From NCBI GenBank assembly GCA_963662155.1, contig OY759268.1, positions 5,161,701 through 5,225,700 of the forward strand: DNA of 64,000 bases. The letters run 5' to 3'. This document shows, in pieces, positions 40,858 to 51,815 of this stretch (its first letter is position 1; each line of letters opens with the position of its first letter). The notes below the pieces were generated by a model. It did no database searches. It saw nothing but the letters and a program-made list of their open reading frames with translations, and was not told the DNA's origin. The translations under genes and the position numbers were made by a program. The stretch is from Lamellibrachia columna. Taxonomy: Eukaryota > Annelida > Polychaeta > Sabellida > Siboglinidae.

Positions 40858-41712
40858 AGTTCATTACCAGTTCCAGATACTACAATTTCAGGAGGCTACA
40901 TCTGACTATTTAGGGCAGTTTATGGTAACTATAGAAGTTGTAACGAAGAAAACAAAGTCAATGACGGATAATAAATCACCTAGAATGGATGGAATTCCAC
41001 CAAAACTACTAATGGAGACAGTAGTATTCAAGTTGTCATTAAAAGTGGGAGTGGTTACTTTTGAATGGAAAGAAGCGAATATCACACCATTATTTAAAAA
41101 GGTTTCGAGAAATAAATCAGATAATCACACACTGATGAGTTTAACAGTGATTTGTAAGTCATTAGAAAGGTTAATTAAAGACCATATTGTGGACTTCCTT
41201 GTTAGGTATAAATGATCCATCTCAAAATTGATTACTAAAAGCGAGGTCATGCTTAACAAATATGTTATGTTTTAGGAAGATATCACTAATTGGGTAGACG
41301 AGGGATCACCAGTAGACTTTCGACAAAGTGCCACATCAAAGATTAGAGCTTAAATAAAATACGCATGGTATCGGGGATGGCATAATCGACTGGATAAAAC
41401 TGGCTGACTGACAGAAGACAGCGTGTTGTAGTAGATCGAGAAGTTTCAAACTGGAAATCAGTTTTGAATTGGGTACCACAAGGATCAGTATTAGGACCTT
41501 TATTATTCTTAATATATATCAATGACTTTGAATACAATATAAAAAGTAACGTACTGAAATTTGCGGATGACAAAACGTATTTAGAAAGGCTAAAATAAGG
41601 TGATAAACAACATTTACAAAACGATCTAGACAAATTAGTTAAATAGTTTGAAGAATGATGACAGATGTTATTAACTTTTGGGAAATGAAAATGCCTATAC
41701 ACAGCGTGGGTT
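40858..41712 (+). mobile_element. L2/CR1-type LINE reverse transcriptase, degenerate
   Basis: Plus strand: DNKSPRMDGIPPKLLMETV, EWKEANITPLFKKVSRNKS, CKSLERLIKDHIVDFLV, then in shifted frames VLNWVPQGSVLGPLLFLIYI, VLKFADDKTYLERLK-like text and LLTFGKMKMPI-like text. This covers the fingers and palm up to the thumb. Frameshifts and stops are frequent. It is the same family as the 36,925-38,375 copy but faces the other way, and both begin with the homologous ACCAGTTCCAKATMC stretch. Confidence 0.82.
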
Positions 41713-41769
41713 ATCTTCTTCTTCTTGGTGATGGTCATGTTCATTTAGCTACACTGAAATCCATCAGCC

Positions 41770-42429
41770 AAGTATTGCTCCACTCGTTTTATTAGTTTAG
41801 ATCGTCTTGTAGTTCACTCGTCTCAGTATCTGTCTTGCTCCACTCGTGTAATTAGTTTAGATCGTCTTGTAGTTCCCTCATGTCAGTATATGTCTTGCTC
41901 CACTCGTGTAATTAGTTTACATCGTCTTGTAGTTCCCTCATGTCAGTATTTGTCTTGCTCCACTCGTGTAATTAGTTTAGATCGTCTTGTAGTTTCCTCG
42001 TGTCAGTATCTGTCTTGCTCCACTCGTGTAATTAGTTTAGCTCGTCTTGTAGTTCCCTCATGTCAGTATCTGTCTAGCTCCACTCGTGTAATTAGTTTAG
42101 ATCGTCTTGTAGTTCCCTCATGTCAGTATCTGTCTAGCTCCACTCGTGTAATTAGTTTAGATCGTCTTGTGGTTCCCTCATGTTAGTATCTGTCTTGCTC
42201 CACTCGTGCAATTAGTTTAGATCGTCTTGTGGTCCCCTCATGTCAGTATCCGTCTTGTTCCACTCGTGTAATTAGTTTAGATCGTCTTGTAGTTCCCTCA
42301 TGTCAGTATCTGTCTTGCTCCACTCTTGTAATTAGTTTAGATCGACTTATAGTTCCCTCATGTCAGTATCCGTCTTGCTCCACTCGTGTAATTAGTTTAG
42401 ATCGTCTTGTAGTTGCCTCATGTCAGTAT
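41770..42429. repeat. 60-bp minisatellite
   Basis: Eleven copies of a unit containing CTTGCTCCACTCGTGTAATT and AGTTTAGATCGTCTTGTAGT. The period is exactly 60, so a 20-residue repeat stays open in one frame (SCSTRVISLDRLVVPSCQYL). This is a by-product of the period. Confidence 0.97.
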
Positions 42430-42432
42430 GTC

Positions 42433-42750
42433 TTGATTTTACAGTTTAGCAGACAATTATTAGCGAAAAGTCTTATGATCGATGTAGTGTCATCAGACAT
42501 TTCACATACGAACAGTAGAGAGAGCATGGTCCCAGTACCATTCCTTGTGACACACCTGAGATGACCGGGGCTTCAGGTAAATCCGTCAACCACAACTCGC
42601 TGTCGTCTGGGTATTAAAAAGGCCTCGAACCACCCAATGGTTTTGCTGTCCTGGTTGTAATGCTGATACCGAACAAAAGTTGATAAATGTTTATCTGCAC
42701 TTATCGTTTCTTGTAATTTCTTGAAAAGGTGGCGTCGGTTGTACCAGAAG
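42433..42750 (-). mobile_element. LINE reverse transcriptase fragment, second family
   Basis: Minus strand: WFEAFLIPRRQRVVVDG, then TEAPVISGVSQGMVLGP, and after a frameshift SIIRLFANNCLLN. The IRLFADDCLLY-type box (catalytic DD changed to NN) distinguishes it from the FADDT family nearby. Dead fragment. Confidence 0.72.
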
Positions 42751-43531
42751 ACTACAGTCCACGGGGTGGTGTACTTTAGAATATAGTTAAATATGCACAT
42801 TGGTAGAAACTCAGAATTTATTACGCCGGTTGTGCATTTCTTGCATGTGTGCGCGTATGCACTACGCCCATATGTATGCCTAGTGTCATGTCAATGTGCT
42901 ATGGGTTGTTGTTGGGGTTGGTTGTGACATGTGACAACCCCAAATGTTATTTGACAACCTACCCCAACAACACATGGCATAAAACTATCTGTCCTGAATT
43001 AACATGTGTAGTGCAAATGTTTTTTTTGTTAGCCCCTTGAGAGCTCACAAGCAATCCTACCGAACATGACAATCTCTTCAAACACAACTCAATACTACAT
43101 TGTGCTGTATCATAAATATCAACATCTCAAAAGATTACTCACGGTATAAAAAAATTAGAACACGTCGCTAACTCGCCAACGTGTAGACGCGAAACAGAAA
43201 TGTTCAAAAGGCAGACTTAGGTGAACTAAAGGCTCACCCCAGTCGTAATCCCGCACGCAACCGCCATCTGGCGGAACAGATATAGGCAGAGTGACAACCA
43301 ACCCCGGTCTCCCCTATGGCACACAAACAAATGTATTAGATACACCTGTCAGAATAATATTACTGATACAGTTGATTCTCATTGCTTACATGACTTCTCG
43401 ACAGTTACATAAAGCAATACGTTCTTGGTAAGCAAGAACAGAATCATAGGAAATTACTATGAAGCCCATAACATGACATCATCGGCAGTCTTATGAATCT
43501 TCGCGCATTTCTCGCGGTTTCCGCCGAACTA
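42751..43531. other. No recognised gene
   Basis: An imperfect inverted repeat pairs GTTGGGGTTGGTTGT (about 42,911) with ACAACCTACCCCAAC (about 42,954). Otherwise nothing identifiable. Confidence 0.4.
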
Positions 43532-44468
43532 GGGGAAGGCAGTGTTGAACGAAGCAGATCTTTGAGCCATTTGTCATTCTTTTTGATGCCTAGGGCGCAA
43601 TCACATTCATAAGTTAAAATGGTTTTTACTCACATAAACAACAATTATTAATATATCATTTTATACCTAGATAATATGTCTAGCATGCATAGATAATTAT
43701 ATCTAGATGATTCAAATAGGGTTGGTAAACTTATCCCACACAAAGTGTTAGCCACAGTGCAGCGTAAGTTGCGTAAATGCTTTATTTATATAATTTACGT
43801 AGGCTTTGTATACAAAACTCGTAACAGCTCAGCCAACACATCTACCCAAATGTGTACAACACGTCTCTGACAAGTCTACACGCGTAATTAATAAATCAAC
43901 ACACTTAATTTATAGACTTATAGGTAAATCGCAACCAGTGTAATTAACTAGTATTATGTTGCCTTGAAGTTATCCGATGTCTCAGTTTGCTCGGAAAAAT
44001 TAATTCCTTTGTGTATTTTGAGGTAAAGAATACTCGTCTCCGTTGTTTAACCGCTGCTCAACAAAACTTCCTTTGGGTCTTGGGTGGTTCAATTAGCCCC
44101 GTTTCGACAATTAAGTTTATTTAATTAATTTCTCATTAATGCGTGAAGTGATATAAATAATCTTCTACTCACTGCATAGTTAAACCATTTGTAAGTGGCA
44201 CAAACAACAAAGTCTGGTCACGTGTAGTGATAGTTTATACACCAGCGGACATTAATCACAATTCGTAAAAGTTTCGAAAAACATATAAAAACATACTTTT
44301 AGCTCACATGTTCTGACCATTGTGACAACCGTAACCTATTATAATCCAATTTTGTTCTAATAACATGTTCAATCATTGGCTGGCACCATGTAACTGTTGC
44401 TGCTGTAGTTTTCTGGGAAACATGGGTGGCTCAACTAACCCAGCGGCTCAACTAACACTGCCTTCCCC
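43532..44468. mobile_element. MITE-like element with TA target duplication
   Basis: The left end GGGGAAGGCAGTGTT and right end AACACTGCCTTCCCC are perfect 15-bp inverted repeats 937 bp apart, each flanked by TA. The interior has no transposase. The internal phrases GGTGGTTCAATTAGCCC (44,083) and GGTGGCTCAACTAACCC (44,425) repeat imperfectly. TA flanks suit a mariner- or PIF-like mover, but the superfamily is open. Confidence 0.6.
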
Positions 44469-44486
44469 TACGTACTGTAGGGGAAG
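44462..44486. repeat. Hairpin at the MITE end
   Basis: CTTCCCCTAC and GTAGGGGAAG form a perfect 10-bp stem around GTACT. The second arm is a new, outward-facing copy of the same terminal repeat (GGGGAAGACAGTAGC), suggesting a second nested or abutting element end. Confidence 0.8.
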
Positions 44487-45155
44487 ACAGTAGCGCTTGT
44501 AGAAGTTTCCGCTTATCTGCGTATTCGATTCCCTTCTATTGCATATTTTAGTTGTTATGCTTAAAAAGTCCAATACCATTCGACCGTATCCGATCAAAAT
44601 TCCATGCCCACTCCAAGGACGGGTATGGACACCACGACAGTGATACCATGCATCAAGTTTAGGAGATCTGTACTTGTATGCATGCTATTAAAACACTGGA
44701 TCTGTGCAAATATAATGTGGCTAAACATAAATATACTAGCTATATCCCAGATTCACTATTATATTTACGGTATACAAGAAATCAAACGTATAAACATATA
44801 TTTAAAAGCAAACCTACGGCTACATTTAAAATGTTTTATCATGCATTTCTACAGGCTAACTCTGACCAAGTAATTGATGGGCAAATTCTAAAATACCTAA
44901 TTAGTAAAACCATTACTCATTGTTCTCTGAAAATTGTCAGTTAACACTGAATAATTCTTAAGACACAAAGGCGGCATTGAAGAAAATGACCTAATTTTTT
45001 TTTAAACAGATCAAAGTGAGAGCTCCATCAAAATTAAAAGTATATACCATAACACAACGTTGAGGACTTTAAAACATTTTAAAATAAGACACACAAAGTT
45101 GAGGATTTAAACCTTTCTAAAAACAAAAACACAAGGTTTGCCGATTTCCTGTCGG
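44487..45155. other. No recognised feature
   Basis: AT-rich. A frame at 44,678-44,944 is open but resembles no family. Confidence 0.4.
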
Positions 45156-46814
45156 TCTCCATTTGCCTGAGTATGCTACAGTCTAATGCTTCATCGGCAT
45201 AAGTATACTACAGCATAATGCTCCAAATGTATGAGTATGCTACAGTGTAATGCTTCATCTGCATGAGTATGTTACAGTATAATGCACCATCTGCATGAAT
45301 ATTCTACCATCTAATGTTCCACCTGCATGAGTATGCTACAGTCTAATGCTCTGTTTGCATAAGTATGCTACAGTCTAATGCTCTGTTTCATGAGTATGCT
45401 ACAGTCTAATGCTCCATTTGCAAGAGAATGCTGCAGTCTGATGCTCCACTTGCATAAATATAATAGTGTAACACACCATTTGCATGAGTATGCTACAGTC
45501 TAATGCTCTGTTTGCATAAGTATGCTACAGTCTAATGCTCTGTTTTATGAGTATGCTACAGTCTAATGCTCCATTTGCATGAGTATGCTACAGTCTAATG
45601 TGCCATCTGCATGATTATGCTACAGTCTAATGCGCAATCTGCATGAGTATGCTACACAGTCTAATGCTCCATCTGTCTAATGCCCTGTTTGCATGAGTAT
45701 GCTACAGTCTAATCCTCCATTTGCATGAGTATGATACAGTCTAATGTTCCACCTGCATGTGTATGCTACAGTCTAATGCTCTGTTTGTATGAGTATGCTA
45801 CAGTATAATGCTCTGTATGCATGAGTATGCTACAGTCTAATGCTATGTTTGCATGAGTATGCTACAGTCTATTGCTCTGCTTGCATGACTATGGTACAGT
45901 ATAATGTTCCATCTGTATGAATATGCTACAGTCTAATGCTCCATTTGCATGAGTATGCTACAGTCTAATGCGCCATCTGCATGAGTATGCTACAGTCTAA
46001 TGCGCCATCTGCATGAGTATGCTACACAGTCTAATGCTCCACCTGCATGAGTAAGCTACAGCCTAATGCTCTGTTTGCATGAGTATGCTACAGTCTAATG
46101 CTCTGTTTCATAAGTATGCTGCAGTCTGATGCTCCATTTGCATAAATATAATAGTGTAATACTCCATATACATGAGTATGCTACAGTCTAATGCTCCATT
46201 TGCAAGAGTATGCTGCAGTATGATGTTCCACTTGCATAAATATAATAGTGTAATACTCCATATACATGAGTATGCTACAGTCTAATGCGCCATCTGCATG
46301 ATTATGCTACAGTCTAATGCGCCATCTGCATAAGTATGCTACACAGTCTAATGTGCAATCTGCATGAGTATGCTACACAGTCTAATGCTCCATCTGCATG
46401 AGTATGCTACAGTCTAATGCTCTGTTTGCATGAGTATGCTACAGTCTAATGCTCTGTTTCATGAGTATGCTAGTCTAATGCTCCATTTGCAAGAGTATGC
46501 TGCAGTCTGATGCTCCAATTGCATAAATATAATAGTGTAATACTCCATTTGCATGAGTATGCTACAGTCTAATGTGCCATCTGCATGATTATGCTACAGT
46601 CTAATGCACCATCTGCATGAGTATGCTACACAGTCTAATGCGCAATCTGCATAAGTATGCTACACAGTCTAATGCTCCATCTGCACGAGTATGCTACAGT
46701 CTACTGCTCTGTTTGCATGAGTATGCTACAGTCTGTTTCATAAGTATGCTACAATCTAATGCTCTGTTTCATAAGTATGCTACAGTCTAATGCTCCATCT
46801 GCATGAGTAATGAT

Positions 46815-47753
46815 AATAATAATAATAATAATAATTTTATAATAATAATAATTTTATTAAAATGGCAACTATAGCAGTTGAATTATACAATTGGCACAGT
46901 AAAACAACCAATGATAATAAATTAATTAAGACAAAAATATGACTTTAAATATAAAAACTTAAAAGGTGCACGTACATCATGTTTAAAGTTATGTTTGTAT
47001 ATTAACAATGTAAATATGAAGGACATAATCATAAATTAAAACTTAAAACAGGCAATACTATAGTAGAATAAATTATATGGCCTACTACTATTATGTAAAA
47101 AGTAACTAATTTATAAATCAGTTCATAATTACTGCCAGTGTCTTAAAGCATATGGTATAAAAGAGTTCTGAAATCTTGCAGTTCTGCAACGCGGCACACA
47201 GTAAGTCCTCATGTTTCGAGTTATATACGGAGTTTCCCGGAGGGGAGGCAAAAGATGGTGTAATTTATGTGTAGATTGTTGCATGCTTATGAATAGCGTT
47301 CTACACAACTTCTCCCTCCGGTCTGACAGCGTTGGTAGATTGGCTGCGGTGATGGCTTCGGTGTATGACTTATCTTGGAAAATGATCCGCATTGCCCGTT
47401 TCTGGATGTATTCTATCTGTCTCGTTTGCTTTTTTGTAAGGCTCGTGTGCCACACTTGGCATGCATACTCCAATACCGATCGGACGATTGAAGTGTATAT
47501 GTTGATGAGATGGTGAGGGTCAATGCCGGCTCTTTTGAGAAGGATGATGAAGTATAGACGTTGCGATGCTTTTGTAGTGATTTCGTCTATGTGTAATTGC
47601 CACTTCAGGTCTTCAGATAGAGTCACACCTAGTAGACGTGTGCTGTTAACTTGTTGGATTGGTCTACCGTCGATGGTTAGCAGTGCGATGTCCGGAGTTG
47701 ATTTCTTGAAGCATATCCGCAGTTCTTTCGTCTTGTCGTAGTTCAGCGCCATT
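46815..47753 (-). mobile_element. 5'-truncated non-LTR retrotransposon insertion
   Basis: Minus-strand frame 47,752-47,129 encodes the C-terminal part of a reverse transcriptase: NYDKTKELRICF, RLLGVTLSEDLKW, RLYFIILLKRAGI, SVLEYACQVWHTSL, IEYIQKRAMRIIF and a final FIPYALRHWQ. This is the typical tail of a CR1/Jockey-type ORF2. A 3' untranslated region and a (TTA)n-rich tail follow at 46,815-46,860. The frame is intact for 207 codons, so the insertion is fairly recent. The 5' truncation coincides with the first ATG, which is an internal Met of the parent protein. The matching empty site is at 49,973, and a target duplication of at most 1 bp is visible. Confidence 0.9.
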
Positions 47754-48290
47754 ACAGTCTAATGCTCCATTTGTATGAGTATGCTACAGTCTAATGCTTT
47801 GTTTGCATGAGTATGCTACAGTCTAATGCTCCATTTGCATGAGTAATGATACAGTCTAATGCTCCATTTGTATGAGTATGCTACAGTCTAATGCTTTGTT
47901 TGCATGAGTATGCTACAGTCTAATGCTCCATCTGCACGAGTACGCTACAGTATGATGTTCTACTTGTATGAGTATGCTATAGTTTAATGTTCCGTCTGCA
48001 TGAGTATGCTACAGTCTAGTGCTCCATTTGTATGAGTATGCTACAGTCTAAACCTCCGTTTACATGAGTTTGCTACAGTCTAATGTTCCACCTGCATGAG
48101 TATACTACATTCTAAAGCTCCATTTGTATGAGTATTCTACAGACTAATGCTTTATTTGCATGAGTATGCTACAGTCTAATGCTCCATTTGTATGAGTTTG
48201 CTACAGTCCGATGCTCCACCTGTATGAGTATGCTACAATCTAATACTCCATCTGTATGAGTATGCTAGTCTAATACTCCATCTGTATAAG

Positions 48291-48580
48291 TAAATTAGAG
48301 TAAAAGGTACGTTCTTATATAGTGCGGTATCCAGTTCGCTGGACCGCTCAAAGTGCTTTACACTTCACCCCTGGCAGATCTGATCATTCCAAGGACATTT
48401 CAACTTCTCTGGGAACCATTCAGCCATGCGCTGCAATTGCGCGAAGACTATTCGTTCACATTTCCATCATTGTCTGTATTGGTGGTAGTCATTTATACAA
48501 CTGAGTGAATTGTGGCAAAGTGTGGTGATCAAACCTGCCAAAGGTTCGAAGAGACCGCAGTGGGATTTGAAACCGGGAGA
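48291..48580. repeat. About 290-bp element inserted in the minisatellite, copy 1
   Basis: Non-minisatellite sequence with CCGCTCAAAGTGCTTTACAC and, near the end, GGGATTTGAAACCGGGAG, the latter reminiscent of tRNA B-box-like text. It may be a SINE or MITE remnant; the family is unrecognised. Confidence 0.6.
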
Positions 48581-50607
48581 GAGTATGCTACAGTCTAATG
48601 CTCCATTTGTATGAGTTTGCTACAGTCTAATGCTCCATTTGTATTAGTATGCTACAGTCTAATGCTCCATTTGTATTAGTATGCTACAGTCTAATGCTCT
48701 GTTTTATGAGTATGCTACAGTCTAATGCTCCATTTGCATGAGTATGCTACAGTCTAATGTGCCATCTGCATGATTATGCTACAGTCTAATGCGCAATCTG
48801 CATGAGTATGCTACACAGTCTAATGCTCCATCTGTCTAATGCCCTGTTTGCATGAGTATGCTACAGTCTAATCCTCCATTTGCATGAGTATGCTACAGTC
48901 TAATGTTCCACCTGCATGTGTATGCTACAGTCTAATGCTCTGTTTGTATGAGTATGCTACAGTATAATGCTCTGTATGCATGAGTATGCTACAGTCTAAT
49001 GCTATGTTTGCATGAGTATGCTACAGTCTATTGCTCTGCTTGCATGACTATGGTACAGTATAATGTTCCATCTGTATGAATATGCTACAGTCTAATGCTC
49101 CATTTGCATGAGTATGCTACAGTCTAATGCGCCATCTGCATGATTATGCTACAGTCTAATGCGCAATCTGCATGAGTATGCTACACAGTCTAATGCTCCA
49201 CCTGCATGAGTATGCTACAGCCTAATGCTCTGTTTGCATGAGTATGCTACAGTCTAATGCTCTGTTTCATAAGTATGCTGCAGTCTGATGCTCCATTTGC
49301 ATAAATATAATAGTGTAATACTCCATATACATGAGTATGCTACAGTCTAATGCTCCATTTGCAAGAGTATGCTGCAGTATGATGTTCCACTTGCATAAAT
49401 ATAATAGTGTAATACTCCATATACATGAGTATGCTACAGTCTAATGCGCCATCTGCATGATTATGCTACAGTCTAATGCGCCATCTGCATAAGTATGCTA
49501 CACAGTCTAATGTGCAATCTGCATGAGTATGCTACACAGTCTAATGCTCCATCTGCATGAGTATGCTACAGTCTAATGCTCTGTTTGCATGAGTATGCTA
49601 CAGTCTAATGCTCTGTTTCATGAGTATGCTAGTCTAATGCTCCATTTGCAAGAGTATGCTGCAGTCTGATGCTCCAATTGCATAAATATAATAGTGTAAT
49701 ACTCCATTTGCATGAGTATGCTACAGTCTAATGTGCCATCTGCATGATTATGCTACAGTCTAATGCACCATCTGCATGAGTATGCTACACAGTCTAATGC
49801 GCAATCTGCATAAGTATGCTACACAGTCTAATGCTCCATCTGCACGAGTATGCTACAGTCTACTGCTCTGTTTGCATGAGTATGCTACAGTCTGTTTCAT
49901 AAGTATGCTACAATCTAATGCTCTGTTTCATAAGTATGCTACAGTCTAATGCTCCATCTGCATGAGTAATGATACAGTCTAATGCTCCATTTGTATGAGT
50001 ATGCTACAGTCTAATGCTTTGTTTGCATGAGTATGCTACAGTCTAATGCTCCATTTGCATGAGTAATGATACAGTCTAATGCTCCATTTGTATGAGTATG
50101 CTACAGTCTAATGCTTTGTTTGCATGAGTATGCTACAGTCTAATGCTCCATTTGCATGAGTAATGATACAGTCTAATGCTCCATTTGTATGAGTATGCTA
50201 CAGTCTAATGCTTTGTTTGCATGAGTATGCTACAGTCTAATGCTCCATCTGCACGAGTACGCTACAGTATGATGTTCTACTTGTATGAGTATGCTATAGT
50301 TTAATGTTCCGTCTGCATGAGTATGCTACAGTCTAGTGCTCCATTTGTATGAGTATGCTACAGTCTAAACCTCCGTTTACATGAGTTTGCTACAGTCTAA
50401 TGTTCCACGTGCATGAGTATACTACATTCTAAAGCTCCATTTGTATGAGTATTCTACAGACTAATGCTTTATTTGCATGAGTATGCTACAGTCTAATGCT
50501 CCATTTGTATGAGTTTGCTACAGTCCGATGCTCCACCTGTATGAGTATGCTACAATCTAATACTCCATCTGTATGAGTATGCTAGTCTAATACTCCATCT
50601 GTATAAG

Positions 50608-50897
50608 TAAATTAGAGTAAAAGGTACGTTCTTATATAGTGCGGTATCCAGTTCGCTGGACCGCTCAAAGTGCTTTACACTTCACCCCTGGCAGATCTGA
50701 TCATTCCAAGGACATTTCAACTTCTCTGGGAACCATTCAGCCATGCGCTGCAATTGCGCGAAGACTATTCGTTCACATTTCCATCATTGTCTGTATTGGT
50801 GGTAGTCATTTATACAACTGAGTGAATTGTGGCAAAGTGTGGTGATCAAACCTGCCAAAGGTTCGAAGAGACCGCAGTGGGATTTGAAACCGGGAGA
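50608..50897. repeat. About 290-bp element, copy 2
   Basis: Identical to the 48,291 copy as far as I compared, 2,317 bp downstream. It was carried by the block duplication rather than inserted independently. Confidence 0.7.
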
Positions 50898-51339
50898 GAG
50901 TATGCTACAGTCTAATGCTCCATTTGTATGAGTTTGCTACAGTCTAATGCTCCATTTGTATTAGTATGCTACAGTCTAATGCTCCATTTGTATTAGTATG
51001 CTACAGTCTAATGCTCCATTTGTATTAGTATGCTAAAGTCTAATGCTCCATTTGTATGAGTATGCTACAGTCTAATGCTCCATTTGTATGAGTATGCTAG
51101 TCTAATGCTCTATTTGTATGAGTGTGCTACAATTTTAATGCTCCATTTGTATGAACACGCTACAGTCTAATGCTCCATTTGCATGAGTATGCTACAGTCT
51201 AATGCTCCATTTGTATGAGTATGCTAAAGTCTAATGCTCCATTTGTATGAGTATGCTAGTCTAATGCTGCCGGCTGATAATGATGGAGCAATTGACATCA
51301 CAAACTGTGTGCTCACTGGTGCTGGTAAAACACTAAACA

Positions 51340-51345
51340 TTTAAT
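51340..51345 (-). promoter_or_regulatory. Possible polyadenylation signal ATTAAA
   Basis: ATTAAA on the minus strand about 300 nt after the AARS2 stop codon. This common variant hexamer is plausible by position only. Confidence 0.3.
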
Positions 51346-51638
51346 GTCTTGTAAAAACACACCTTGTGTTGACCATAACAAACTACACAAGTTGTAATGT
51401 TGTCCTTGTGAACCAAATACGTTGCTGGGAAACCAGAGGAAATCACAGTTTCCAGTGAGAAATAGCCAAGAACCCAACAAAGTAGTTCTTTAAACATCTC
51501 AGGTCTTCTGGTCCACATTGGTCCCAAAATAAAAGTTAGGTCCAGTGTGCAGGTTCACTTACCCCAAAACACTACAACCCCGAGATTCTTGGCTAAACAA
51601 AACAAGATGGTGACACGCTATGAGTTTAATTCCAGAAC

Positions 51639-51815
51639 TTATTTCCCACCTTGCACTGCTTGCATCAACTGTAACGAATCTTTGCCACTGAAGGTGAAAA
51701 TCCCGATGTTTGTTTTCTTTGCATATTTTCCTTTTGGTGACCAGTGGTTGCCATTGGTGACAGCGCTGCACATGTGCGCTCCGACCTCCATGGCGGTGAT
51801 CTGACAACTGAAGTT
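51639..51815 (-). CDS. AARS2: AARS2 terminal exon with stop codon
   Basis: Acceptor GCATTTATCTTGCAG, then 58 codons and TAA. It reads NFSCQITAMEVGAHMCSAV, NGNHWSPKGKYAKKTNIG, and FSGKDSLQLMQAVQGGK at the end. The spacing matches the last part of AlaRS (GG-K-W or GGGK, then a G-containing loop and a final helix). Glycines of the usual GGKxxG loop are partly replaced (NGNHWSPKGK), so this domain is diverged. Confidence 0.82.
   Translation of the reverse strand, partial: NFSCQITAMEVGAHMCSAVTNGNHWSPKGKYAKKTNIGIFTFSGKDSLQLMQAVQGGK

Larger units (their letters stand above)
45542..50950. repeat. Tandem segmental duplication of the minisatellite block
   Basis: From 45,542 to about 48,690 the exact order of unit variants and the embedded 290-bp element recur from 48,701 to about 50,950. 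The offset is 3,159 bp before the LINE insertion, 2,220 bp just after it and 2,317 bp further on. The last change is one extra 97-bp group of units in the second copy. Confidence 0.9.
45156..51269. repeat. About 32-bp minisatellite field
   Basis: Well over a hundred imperfect copies of a unit made of ATGCTCCATTTGCATGAG plus TATGCTACAGTCTA. Variants replace CCATTTGCAT with CTGTTTGCAT, GCCATCTGCAT or CCATTTGTAT, and some units add CA to give CTACACAGTCTA. It is interrupted by a LINE (46,815-47,753) and two copies of a roughly 290-bp element (48,291 and 50,608). A large part is duplicated as a block. Confidence 0.97.

Noticed and set aside
41890..42564. Open frames of 20-residue repeats
   Set aside because: By-product of the exact 60-bp minisatellite period.
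48291..48580. tRNA gene or tRNA-derived SINE
   Set aside because: B-box-like words are imperfect, and no A box or cloverleaf could be drawn, so it is left as an unassigned element.
45156..51269. CRISPR-like regular repeats
   Set aside because: Units are contiguous, imperfect minisatellite copies without unique spacers, in animal DNA with no cas genes.
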